Assembly (NCBI RefSeq): GCF_014635885.1
Contig: NZ_BMDR01000005.1
Coordinates: forward strand, 124,001 to 188,000
From: Acinetobacter vivianii
GTDB taxonomy: Bacteria > Pseudomonadota > Gammaproteobacteria > Pseudomonadales > Moraxellaceae
DNA length: 64,000 bases
Direction: 5' to 3'
Shown: piece after piece, positions 55,672 to 64,000 of the stretch
Layout: the number at the start of each line of letters is the position of its first letter
Position numbering within the stretch: position 1 is the first letter of the stretch
Notes under the pieces: generated by a model
Seen by the model: only the letters and a program-made list of their open reading frames with translations
Database searches by the model: none
Told to the model about the DNA's origin: nothing
Translations under genes and position numbers: made by a program

Positions 55672-56676
55672 TTAGTTGTTTGACTCAGGCGGTGTCATAC
55701 CAAACTGTAAATACGCCATATTGGTGGCAATACGACCGCGAGCAGTCCGCATCACATAACCTTGCTGAATTAAATACGGCTCAATCACATCTTCCAGCGT
55801 TCCGCTGTCTTCTGCCATCGCTGCGGCTAAAGCTTCAACACCTGTTGGTCGTCCTTCAAAACGTTCCAGTAACATACTGAGATAACGTCGATCTAGCGTA
55901 TCTAAGCCTGCTTTATCAACATTGAGCATATCCAAAGCGCGTTGTGCCATGTCTTGAGTCACTTCACCTGTGCCTTTGACTTGCGCATAGTCACGAACAC
56001 GACGTAATAGACGGTTAGCAATACGCGGTGTGCCGCGTGCACGACGGGCAATTTCTGTTGAGCCTTCGTGCGTAATCGGCATATCCATCAAATTGGCAGA
56101 ACGTGTCACAATATGCGTCAAGTCCTCAACCGAATAGAACTCTAATCGTTGCACGATCCCGAAACGATCCCGTAATGGCGAAGTCAACAAACCTGCACGT
56201 GTTGTTGCCGCAACTAAAGTAAATGCAGGTAGATCCAGCTTGATTGAGCGGGCAGCAGGACCTTCACCAATCATAATATCCAGTTGATAGTCTTCCATCG
56301 CAGGATAGAGGATTTCTTCAATCACAGGTGAAAGACGATGAATTTCGTCAATAAACAGAACATCACCTTCTTCCAGATTGGTCAGCATGGCAGCCAAATC
56401 GCCGGCACGTTCTAACACCGGGCCAGAAGTCGACTTTAAATTACCACCCATTTCACGCGCGATAATATTTGCCAATGTGGTTTTACCCAAGCCTGGTGGG
56501 CCAAAGATCAGGGTATGATCAAGTGCCTCACCACGACCACGGGCCGCGCCAATGAAGATTTCCATTTGCTCACGCACCACAGGCTGACCGATATAATCAG
56601 CCAAAGAGGTGGGGCGAATGGCACGATCAAAATGATCTTCAGGTTTTTCTGTTCCGCTAATAAGACGATCTTGCAT
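55672..56676 (-). CDS. ruvB: Holliday junction branch-migration ATPase RuvB
   Basis: A 334-residue AAA+ motor that drives branch migration with RuvA. Features: N-terminal [11 protein letters not shown], Walker [11 protein letters not shown], Walker [10 protein letters not shown], sensor [17 protein letters not shown], and the winged-helix C-terminal domain with [17 protein letters not shown]. It follows ruvA by 7 bp. Confidence 0.97.
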   Translation of the reverse strand: MQDRLISGTEKPEDHFDRAIRPTSLADYIGQPVVREQMEIFIGAARGRGEALDHTLIFGPPGLGKTTLANIIAREMGGNLKSTSGPVLERAGDLAAMLTNLEEGDVLFIDEIHRLSPVIEEILYPAMEDYQLDIMIGEGPAARSIKLDLPAFTLVAATTRAGLLTSPLRDRFGIVQRLEFYSVEDLTHIVTRSANLMDMPITHEGSTEIARRARGTPRIANRLLRRVRDYAQVKGTGEVTQDMAQRALDMLNVDKAGLDTLDRRYLSMLLERFEGRPTGVEALAAAMAEDSGTLEDVIEPYLIQQGYVMRTARGRIATNMAYLQFGMTPPESNN

Positions 56677-56683
56677 ATATCTA

Positions 56684-57289
56684 TTACTTCATCATGGATT
56701 TAAGCGCAGCACGGATAATGTCGGCTGACTCAGTATAATCTGCTTTGACGGCTGCAACGGCTTTTTGTGCTTCAGCTGGTTTATAACCGAGCGATTGTAA
56801 TGCAGCTTCGGCCTCGGCAACAGGTGAGTTTGACATGAACTGGATTTGCGTTGCTGCTGCATTGCTTGAGCCACCTGTAGGATGGGCCAATGCTTTAAAG
56901 CGGTCACGTAATTCAATCATTAAGCGTTCAGCAGTTTTTTTACCTACACCCGGAACTTTAATCAGGGTATTTACATCGTCATGTTCAATGGTATGAATCA
57001 ACAATTCAACACTCAGAGTTGAAAGAATACCTAGTGCCATTTTAGGGCCTACACCATTGACTTTGAGTAGCGTGCGGAAAATAGTTTTTTCCTGCGCATC
57101 AATAAAGCCATACAATTGCTGTGCATCTTCACGGACCACTAAATGTGTCCATAACGTGACTTTTTGTCCTTTTTGTAATTGGCAAAATGTTGAAAGTGGG
57201 GTGTCGATTTCATAGCCAACGCCATTCACGTTCAGTAATACGGTTGGGGCTTCTAGGGCAAACACTTCGCCAATTAAACATCCGATCAT
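56684..57289 (-). CDS. ruvA: Holliday junction DNA helicase RuvA
   Basis: A 201-residue tetrameric junction-binding protein. [20 protein letters not shown] is the OB domain start; two helix-hairpin-helix motifs are seen in [16 protein letters not shown] and [21 protein letters not shown]; domain III ends [13 protein letters not shown]. It follows the dgt-like gene by 73 bp and precedes ruvB closely. ruvC is not in the window. Confidence 0.96.
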   Translation of the reverse strand: MIGCLIGEVFALEAPTVLLNVNGVGYEIDTPLSTFCQLQKGQKVTLWTHLVVREDAQQLYGFIDAQEKTIFRTLLKVNGVGPKMALGILSTLSVELLIHTIEHDDVNTLIKVPGVGKKTAERLMIELRDRFKALAHPTGGSSNAAATQIQFMSNSPVAEAEAALQSLGYKPAEAQKAVAAVKADYTESADIIRAALKSMMK

Positions 57290-57362
57290 GAGTAAAATTT
57301 CACTATTTTTTAAAACAATTTAGTTGGTGATTTAAGAGACTAACAGAGCTTAATTTAAGCCT

Positions 57363-58703
57363 TTAAAAGAATCCTATTTTATTTCCTTGCAACTCTTGCG
57401 CCAGACTATAAGCCTGATGGTCAGAGAACTTACTAATAATATCCAAGACTTGCATAATATTATTATAATGGTTGTTTTGCAGATTTACGCCTGAATGTTG
57501 CAAAATTGACATTAATCGCTGTTCTTTAAAGCTTAATGTCTTATGTGGCATGGTCAAAGGAATAAACGCATCCAGAATGGTTTGTAGACTTTGATGGGCA
57601 ATAATCTCTAAACCTGATTTTTGAGGATGTTCAAAAATTCGGTCACGTGCCAGATTCTTTGCCGTTTGAATGCCTGCCTCAATATCTGGTGAGCAATATT
57701 GTAATAGGCTACCTTTGAGCTGACCTGTCAAAATTTCAAAATGATGTTTGGCAAACGCAGTGGTGACTTCATCGACCAAACGCTTCATGACGCGTCCGCG
57801 TAATGCTGCAATTTTTTGCTGCCAAGTGGTATGCGGTAAATGCAATTCCTCTGGATAGCCATAATCAGCAATCAAATTCAGGAAAATCGGTTCAACTTCA
57901 GCATAGTTCAACATATTGAGAATAATGCCATCTTCCAGATCAATTAGCGCATAGCAAATGTCATCAGCTGCTTCTAATAAATAGGTCAGAGGATGGCGGC
58001 AGTAATGATATTCACCCAGTTGAATCAGGCCGAGCTGTTCAGCCAATTGTCTCAAGATTTCTTTTTCAGATTGATAACAGCCAAATTTTGCCCGTTGATG
58101 AGAAGGGGTATCACCTTGTTCTTCAATCGTTTTAGACAGCCACGGATATTTTAAATAAGCACCCAGCGTGGCACAGGTTAGGCGCATTCCGCCATCATCA
58201 GGGTGATAATCAATACGACTTAAAAGACGGAGTCCTTGGGCATTGCCTTCGAACTGACGCACATCAGCTTCTTCTTCTGGCGTTAGTTTAGTGAGAAAGT
58301 CGCGATGTGAAGCGTCATCAAACCATTCACGGATTGCGTATTCGCCCGCATGACCAAAGGGAGGATTGCCAATATCATGTGCTAGACACGCCGCCTGAAT
58401 GATCGCACCGACATCGGCGGGTGAAATCCACATGGGTAATTCATCTTTAATTTTTTCTGCTGCCAGCATACCAAGCGAGCGGCCAATACAAGATACTTCC
58501 AGTGAATGAGTTAAGCGGGTGTGAATCCCATCATGTTGGGTAAGCGGATGAACCTGTGTTTTTCTATTCAGTTGTCGAAAGCTTTGGGAAAATATAATTC
58601 TGTCGTAATCTTTATGGAATGGGCTACGGGCCAATTCTGTACTGCTTTTTTTACTACCTAAACGAATTGCGGAAAGCAACTCTAACCAACGCATTTGTTC
58701 CAT
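57363..58703 (-). CDS. Deoxyguanosinetriphosphate triphosphohydrolase-like protein
   Basis: A 446-residue HD-domain nucleotidohydrolase of the Dgt family that removes triphosphate from dNTPs and so affects dNTP pools. Motifs: DRIIFSQSFRQLNRKTQVHP, THSLEVSCIGRSLG (metal His), CLAHDIGNPPFGHAGE (HD), and DICYALIDLEDG. Length fits the dGTPase-like class. The ATG at 58703 is taken. It heads a run with ruvA and ruvB on the same strand, but with a 73-bp gap. Whether it prefers dGTP is not shown. Confidence 0.9.
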   Translation of the reverse strand: MEQMRWLELLSAIRLGSKKSSTELARSPFHKDYDRIIFSQSFRQLNRKTQVHPLTQHDGIHTRLTHSLEVSCIGRSLGMLAAEKIKDELPMWISPADVGAIIQAACLAHDIGNPPFGHAGEYAIREWFDDASHRDFLTKLTPEEEADVRQFEGNAQGLRLLSRIDYHPDDGGMRLTCATLGAYLKYPWLSKTIEEQGDTPSHQRAKFGCYQSEKEILRQLAEQLGLIQLGEYHYCRHPLTYLLEAADDICYALIDLEDGIILNMLNYAEVEPIFLNLIADYGYPEELHLPHTTWQQKIAALRGRVMKRLVDEVTTAFAKHHFEILTGQLKGSLLQYCSPDIEAGIQTAKNLARDRIFEHPQKSGLEIIAHQSLQTILDAFIPLTMPHKTLSFKEQRLMSILQHSGVNLQNNHYNNIMQVLDIISKFSDHQAYSLAQELQGNKIGFF

Positions 58704-59247
58704 TTATCATTATTCACTATGAATTCAGTTTCATCATGCCAAAAAAAAGATTAAAGCACTAGAGTAGGGCGACATAAGTTGTCTTGGATAAGTATACGGT
58801 CCTTTATAGTTTTGTATTTCATGGTCATTTAAATCTGTTCAGCGTAAAGCCTAAAGGAAAAATAAGATTTTTATGTCTAATAAATAATCTATGCACTTGT
58901 TTGGATCAGGCATCCCAGTAAGATGATTAATGAATGACTTTATATAAGCTTTATTTAGGGAGAAATCAGACGATTGCCTATAGTGTTAAACTTTTTTATC
59001 AATACGGTGATATCTAAAAAGATGAGGCGTGAGTTTGGAATGTGATTTGGGTATCAGGTTAAATGAATTGTTACGAATAAAGTAAAATCAATAAAGCTAC
59101 AATAAATTAAGTCATTTGAGGTAGAAAACTCTGATTTTTAAGATGGATATGGCTAGCTGAAATGAGGCTTTCACAGTAGAATATGCGCTCTCTTATAAGT
59201 CACATTGTGGTAGGTTCGTTAGACCCGCCCGTGGAGCCAAAGTCAAC
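58704..59247. other. 544-bp divergent intergenic region upstream of purL
   Basis: AT-rich, with no credible ORF, tRNA or strong hairpin that I can see. It must hold the promoters of the dgt-like gene and purL. It is the largest non-coding gap in the window. One promoter candidate is listed separately. Confidence 0.5.
59170..59199 (+). promoter_or_regulatory. Candidate sigma-70 promoter of purL
   Basis: A TTCACA at 59170-59175 and TATAAG at 59194-59199 with an 18-bp spacer; the leader would be about 40 nt. No PurR-type operator is visible. Confidence 0.45.
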
Positions 59248-62200
59248 ATGTTTATCGTGGCCGGTGCATCAGCACATTCTTCTTTCAAGAAAGCTCAACT
59301 CTTAAATCGCTTAACGTCAATGAGTTCTGTTCAATCTTTTGACAGCCAGTGGGTTTATTTGTTTGATCAAGCGCTCAACGAGCAGCAACATCAATCGGCA
59401 TTACAACTTTTAAACGATGGTCAATCTTTCGAACTTCGCCAAGCTGCAAGTGATGAAATCCAGATTTTAGTCACCCCGCGTGTAGGAACTATCTCACCGT
59501 GGTCATCTAAAGCAACAGATATTTTCAAAAACTGTAATACGCCAATTCACCGCTTAGAACGCGGTCTTTTGTTTACATTGAAAGGTGTAACCGAGATTTC
59601 GAATGAAGTGAAACTGGCATTACATGACCGTATGACTGAAAATGTTTTTGCTCAAATCGAAGATGCAAAAGCATTATTCTCGGAAACAGCGCCGAAGCCG
59701 TTGAACTCAATTGATATTTTGGGTCAAGGTAAAGAAGCGTTAGTTAAAGCCAACAATGAGTTTGGCTTTGCTTTATCTGAGCAGGAAATTGATTACTTAA
59801 CCGAAGCATTTACCAAGCTGGGTCGTAATCCGAATGACATCGAGTTGATGATGTTTGCACAGGCAAACTCTGAACATTGTCGTCATAAAATCTTTGGTTC
59901 TGAATGGACAATTGATGGCGAAAAACAGCCATTGTCATTGTTCCAGATGATTAAGAATACCTATAAAGAATCTCCAACGGATGTGTTATCGGCATATAAA
60001 GATAATGCGTCTGTGATCGTGGGATATGACACCATGCGTTTTTATCCAAAAGCGGATGAAAATGGTCACTTTGTTTATAAATATAAGAGCCAAGCTGCTC
60101 ATATTTTAATGAAGGTTGAAACTCATAATCACCCAACAGCAATTTCTCCATTTGCGGGTGCTGCAACAGGTTCTGGCGGTGAAATCCGTGATGAAGGTGC
60201 AACAGGTCGTGGTGGTAAACCAAAAGCAGGTTTAACGGGCTTTACTGTTTCGAACTTGAATATTCCTGGTTTTGAACAACCTTGGGAAGAAAACTACGGC
60301 AAACCTTCACGTATGGCATCGCCATTACAGATCATGATTGAAGGCCCATTAGGTGGCGCGGCATTTAACAATGAATTCGGTCGTCCTGCATTAAATGGTT
60401 ACTTCCGTACTTTCGAACAAAATGTCAATGGTGAAGTGAAAGGCTTCCACAAGCCAATCATGATCGCTGGTGGTTACGGCAACATTCGTCCTGACCATGT
60501 AGAGAAAGATGCGATTCAACCGGGTGACTTGCTCATTGTATTGGGCGGCCCTGCAATGTTAATCGGTCTTGGTGGCGGTGCAGCGTCTTCTGTAGATAGC
60601 GGTACCATGGGTGAAAGTCTTGATTTCGCTTCTGTACAACGTGAAAACCCAGAAATGGAACGCCGTTGCCAAGAAGTCATCGATACCTGCTGGCGCTTAG
60701 AAGATTTTAACCCTATCGTGTCTGTACATGATGTGGGTGCGGGTGGTGTATCCAATGCGATGCCAGAACTTGTGAATGATCATGAGTTGGGTGCAGTGCT
60801 TAACCTGCGTAAAATTCCATCATTAGAGCCAGGTATGAGCCCGATGGAGATCTGGTCAAATGAAGCGCAAGAACGTTATGTGCTTGCCATTCGCCCAGAG
60901 TCTTTAGAACAGTTTGAAGAAATTTGTGCACGTGAGCGTTGTCCGTTTGCGGTATTGGGTGAAGCGACTGAAGCGCGTCATTTGACCGTAGAAGACCCAT
61001 TGTTTGAGAACAAGCCTGTCGATATTCCAATGCAGGTGATCTTAGGCGGTACACCGCGTATGCAACGTTCATATGAAACGATTGAGCGTACGGGTAACGA
61101 CTTTGATGTTGTGAAAGTTGATTTAAAAGATGCGATTTTCCGCGTATTGAAAAATCCAACAGTTGCATCTAAATCATTCTTGATCACCATTGGTGACCGT
61201 TCGATTACAGGTATGGTTGCACGTGATCAGATGGTGGGTCGCTGGCAGGTTCCTGTAGCAGATGCAGCAGTAACGACTACAAGCTTGCAAGGTTTCACTG
61301 GTGAAGCAATGGCAATGGGTGAACGTCCACCGGTTGCATTGTTAAATCCAGCAGCTTCTGCGCGTTTAGCGGTTGCGGAAGCGATTACCAATATTGCTTG
61401 TGCCAACATCGAACAAATTAGCGATATTAAACTTTCAGCAAACTGGATGGCAGCGGCAGGTCAAAAAGGTGAAGACCAAGCCTTGTTTGAAGGTGTGAAA
61501 GCGATTGGTATGGAAATGTGTCCTGCATTAGGCATCGCAATTCCAGTCGGTAAAGATTCACTTTCTATGCGTACCACATGGAATGATGGTGAAGACAAAG
61601 CTGTTACTTCGCCAATGACAGGGGTAATCACTGCATTTGCACCAGTTTTAGATGTACGTAAAACCTTAACGCCTGAGCTTAAAAACCTTGCAGACTCGGT
61701 ATTGGTTCGTATTGACCTATCTAAAGGGCAGTTCCGTTTAGGTGGTTCGATCCTTGCACAAGTATATAAAGCGATTGGTTCTGTTACACCTGATGTCGAT
61801 AGTTTTGATGATTTCAAAGCATTCTTTGCCTTGATTCAAGACTGGAACAATCGTGGTGTGATCAAGGCTTACCATGACATCGGTGATGGTGGTTTATTGG
61901 CGACTGTTGCTGAAATGATGTTTGCTTCACGCTTAGGTGTTGCATTAGAAAATCAAACAACGGAAAGCTTATTTGCTGAAGAAATTGGTGCTGTACTTCA
62001 AATCACAGCAGCTGATTGGGCGCAATTGCAAGTTGAAGTTGCAGAATCAAGCCTGAAAGATGCAATCGCAGTTGTAGGCCGTGTTAATAAAACTGATCAA
62101 TTGGCTGTCAATGGTTTAACTTTAGAACGTGCTGAATTACAACAAGCATGGGCAGAAGTGTCACACCAAATCCAGCGCTTACGTGACAATGTTGAAACGG

Positions 62201-63078
62201 CTGATCAAGAATTTGCATTGATTGCAGATAAAAATCATAAAGGTTTAATTGCACAAGCGACTTATGATTTGAATGAGCCTGTTGAAGCGCCGTTTATCAA
62301 TACACGTCGTCCAAATATGGCAATCTTGCGTGAGCAAGGTGTCAACGGTCATGTTGAAATGGCTGCTGCATTTGACAAAGTTGGCTTCAATACTATCGAC
62401 GTACACATGAGTGACTTGCTTGCAGGTCGTGTCAGCTTGAGCGACTTCGAAGGTTTAGTGGCGTGTGGTGGCTTCTCATACGGTGACGTGATGGGCGCTG
62501 GCGGTGGCTGGGCGAAATCAGTATTGTTCAATGCAAAATTGCGTGATCAATTCGAACAGTTCTTCCATCGTGAGAGCACATTCAGCTTAGGCGTATGTAA
62601 TGGCTGTCAAATGATGTCGCAACTTGCACCACTGATTCCAGGTGCAGAGCATTGGGGCCGTTTCCATCGTAATACGTCAGAAGTATTTGAAGCACGTGCT
62701 GTTAACGTACGCGTAGAAAAATCAGTTTCAGTCTTGCTTGAAGATATGCAAGGTTCGATTTTACCTATCGCTGTTGCGCATGGTGAAGGTCGTCTAGTTG
62801 CAACTGAACAGCAAATCGCTGCTTTAAATGCCGAGAACCAAGTGATCTTGCGTTATGTGGATAGCTTGGGTAATCCAACTCAGCATTATCCGTTGAACCC
62901 GAATGGTTCACCTGAAGCGATTACAGGTCAAACTTCTAAAGATGGTCGTGCAACCGTAATGATGCCGCATCCAGAGCGTAACTTCCGTGCTTTACAGCAT
63001 TCTTGGAAGCCTGAAGACTGGGCTGAAGATGGTGCTTGGTTGCGTATGTTCCGTAACGCACGTAAATTTATTGGTTAA
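59248..63078 (+). CDS. purL: Phosphoribosylformylglycinamidine synthase (FGAM synthase)
   Basis: The large single-chain PurL of gammaproteobacteria converts FGAR to FGAM with glutamine, step 4 of purine synthesis. It has 1276 residues. The N-terminal PurS-like part is followed by the synthetase domains ([69 protein letters not shown]) and a C-terminal class I glutaminase with nucleophile Cys1117 in [12 protein letters not shown] and the His/Glu of MPHPERN. All are intact. The ATG at 59248 has GGAG 11 bases upstream. A terminator follows. Confidence 0.97.
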   Translation: MFIVAGASAHSSFKKAQLLNRLTSMSSVQSFDSQWVYLFDQALNEQQHQSALQLLNDGQSFELRQAASDEIQILVTPRVGTISPWSSKATDIFKNCNTPIHRLERGLLFTLKGVTEISNEVKLALHDRMTENVFAQIEDAKALFSETAPKPLNSIDILGQGKEALVKANNEFGFALSEQEIDYLTEAFTKLGRNPNDIELMMFAQANSEHCRHKIFGSEWTIDGEKQPLSLFQMIKNTYKESPTDVLSAYKDNASVIVGYDTMRFYPKADENGHFVYKYKSQAAHILMKVETHNHPTAISPFAGAATGSGGEIRDEGATGRGGKPKAGLTGFTVSNLNIPGFEQPWEENYGKPSRMASPLQIMIEGPLGGAAFNNEFGRPALNGYFRTFEQNVNGEVKGFHKPIMIAGGYGNIRPDHVEKDAIQPGDLLIVLGGPAMLIGLGGGAASSVDSGTMGESLDFASVQRENPEMERRCQEVIDTCWRLEDFNPIVSVHDVGAGGVSNAMPELVNDHELGAVLNLRKIPSLEPGMSPMEIWSNEAQERYVLAIRPESLEQFEEICARERCPFAVLGEATEARHLTVEDPLFENKPVDIPMQVILGGTPRMQRSYETIERTGNDFDVVKVDLKDAIFRVLKNPTVASKSFLITIGDRSITGMVARDQMVGRWQVPVADAAVTTTSLQGFTGEAMAMGERPPVALLNPAASARLAVAEAITNIACANIEQISDIKLSANWMAAAGQKGEDQALFEGVKAIGMEMCPALGIAIPVGKDSLSMRTTWNDGEDKAVTSPMTGVITAFAPVLDVRKTLTPELKNLADSVLVRIDLSKGQFRLGGSILAQVYKAIGSVTPDVDSFDDFKAFFALIQDWNNRGVIKAYHDIGDGGLLATVAEMMFASRLGVALENQTTESLFAEEIGAVLQITAADWAQLQVEVAESSLKDAIAVVGRVNKTDQLAVNGLTLERAELQQAWAEVSHQIQRLRDNVETADQEFALIADKNHKGLIAQATYDLNEPVEAPFINTRRPNMAILREQGVNGHVEMAAAFDKVGFNTIDVHMSDLLAGRVSLSDFEGLVACGGFSYGDVMGAGGGWAKSVLFNAKLRDQFEQFFHRESTFSLGVCNGCQMMSQLAPLIPGAEHWGRFHRNTSEVFEARAVNVRVEKSVSVLLEDMQGSILPIAVAHGEGRLVATEQQIAALNAENQVILRYVDSLGNPTQHYPLNPNGSPEAITGQTSKDGRATVMMPHPERNFRALQHSWKPEDWAEDGAWLRMFRNARKFIG

Positions 63079-63090
63079 TTAAATTCATGC

Positions 63091-63120
63091 AATAAGCCAC
63101 CGTCAGGTGGCTTATTTAAT
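63091..63120 (+). terminator. Intrinsic terminator after purL
   Basis: An 11-bp stem AATAAGCCACC / GGTGGCTTATT with loop GTCA is followed by a short T-rich stretch. Confidence 0.7.
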
Positions 63121-63153
63121 TCAATATAAAATAATGATTAATGGACAAGAAAA

Positions 63154-64000
63154 ATGAAATCAAAAATCCATTTCCACGAATTCGCATTACTGATGGCATT
63201 ATTAATGTCCATTGTCTCTTTCTCGATTGATGCTGTTTTACCTGCATTAGGTGAAATTGGCCGAGTTTTTACCCTGCAAAATAGCAATCAGGCGCAGTGG
63301 GTCATCATTAGCATTTTTTCAGGAATGACCATAGGGCAACTGATTGCAGGGCCATTGTCTGATGCGATTGGAAGAAAACGGATTTTATTTACTGGCATTG
63401 TCATCTATTTCTTAGGAAGCTTGTTGTGCTATTCAACCCAAAGTTTTGAATGGTTCTTGGTCGGGCGTTTTATTCAGGGTGTGGGCGTTTCTGGGCCTTA
63501 TGTGGCCTCGATTTCCATTGTGCGGGATAAATACAGTGGTGCACAAATGGCACGTATCATGTCTTTGATCATGATGGTGTTTATGGTCGCACCTGCGATT
63601 GCACCCAGTTTGGGACAACTGATTATTCATTTCTTCGGTTGGCGCGATATTTTTGTGTTGTATATGGTCTATGCCATAGCTGTTGGAGCTTGGGTCGCTT
63701 TAAGGCTAGAAGAAACTTTAGTGCCTGAAAATCGTTTGCCGATGCGTGTACAAGCATTTAAAGATGGCTTTAAAGAAGTGGTGAGCAATAAAACCACCAT
63801 GAGTTATTTGCTATGTGCAGGTTTTTGTTTTGGCGGTTTTATTGGATATCTTGGAACTTCACAACAAATCTTTATGCAGCAATTTGGCAAAACAGGGCAG
63901 GAATTTAGTGCTTACTTTGCGCTATTAGCTGGCGTAATGGGGATTGCATCTTTTACCAATTCTAGAATTGTTATGAAATTTGGGATGCGCCCCATCTGTA
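63154..64000 (+). CDS. Bcr/CflA-type MFS drug exporter (partial, 3' end outside the window)
   Basis: An open frame from the ATG at 63154 to the window end (282 codons seen, no stop). It begins with a short polar stretch and a first helix (FALLMALLMSIVSFSIDAVLPAL). MFS motif A is IAGPLSDAIGRKR between helices 2 and 3, and GVSGPYVASISIVRDKYSG follows, as in Bcr/CflA drug/H+ antiporters. Six N-terminal helices, a cytoplasmic loop and two further helices are visible. The full protein should have about 400 residues. It lies 75 bp after purL, with a terminator between. The substrate is unknown. Confidence 0.85.
   Translation, partial: MKSKIHFHEFALLMALLMSIVSFSIDAVLPALGEIGRVFTLQNSNQAQWVIISIFSGMTIGQLIAGPLSDAIGRKRILFTGIVIYFLGSLLCYSTQSFEWFLVGRFIQGVGVSGPYVASISIVRDKYSGAQMARIMSLIMMVFMVAPAIAPSLGQLIIHFFGWRDIFVLYMVYAIAVGAWVALRLEETLVPENRLPMRVQAFKDGFKEVVSNKTTMSYLLCAGFCFGGFIGYLGTSQQIFMQQFGKTGQEFSAYFALLAGVMGIASFTNSRIVMKFGMRPIC

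Overview
The window reads as ordinary chromosome of a gammaproteobacterium of the Moraxellaceae, most likely an Acinetobacter. This rests on low-to-moderate GC by eye (about 40%), the order lptM-lysA-dapF-xerC, a GyrA with Ser81/Glu85 numbering and an acidic C-terminal insertion, LolC/LolE paralogues of the LolF-like kind around LolD, and two CSLREA-domain proteins with GlyGly-CTERM tails. I cannot fix the species. No rRNA, tRNA, insertion sequence, prophage, integron or CRISPR array is visible. Gene density is high and most units end in clear intrinsic terminators, several shared by convergent genes.

Layout. 1-2.6 kb: a membrane-anchored Tim44-like protein and radA (minus). 2.9-6.2 kb: an AGCS alanine/glycine symporter and the CycA-like permease. 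6.3-10.4 kb: lptM, lysA, dapF and xerC, with a LysE exporter on the other strand. 10.8-12.5 kb: etfBA. 12.6-15.4 kb: an AraC regulator, an exported metallo-beta-lactamase-fold hydrolase and a six-helix membrane protein of unknown role. 15.7-18.4 kb: gyrA. 18.5-23.4 kb (minus): an export operon with an outer-membrane channel, a membrane fusion protein and two ABC-2 permeases but no ATPase. 23.7-28.2 kb: serC, a 47-residue membrane protein missed by length filters, an unknown soluble protein, a YaiI/YqxD protein, an EamA transporter and a PilZ-like protein.

28.2-33.9 kb: a LolC/E - LolD - LolC/E operon followed by comEC. 33.9-38.7 kb: a lipid A-type acyltransferase, an SppA-type peptidase, an alpha/beta hydrolase and purMN. 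38.8-40.8 kb: a PerM-type protein and hda. 40.9-45.2 kb: two tandem GlyGly-CTERM surface proteins, the most unusual part of the window. 45.2-46.6 kb: an ECF sigma factor, a membrane anti-sigma candidate and a DUF3106-like protein in overlapping frames. 46.7-48.5 kb: a SpoU/TrmH methyltransferase and fbp. 48.9-53.9 kb: the cell-envelope operon ybgC-tolQRAB-pal, with a 20-unit 24-bp repeat inside tolA and a strong hairpin between tolA and tolB. 54.1-58.7 kb: an exported M20 amidohydrolase, then dgt-like, ruvA and ruvB. 59.2-64 kb: purL and the start of a Bcr/CflA-type drug exporter cut by the window end.

Themes: envelope biogenesis (lptM, lol, acyltransferase, tol-pal, rhombotargets), amino-acid supply and transport (lysA, dapF, serC, CycA, AGCS, LysE), purine synthesis (purMN, purL) and DNA maintenance (radA, xerC, gyrA, comEC, hda, ruvAB).
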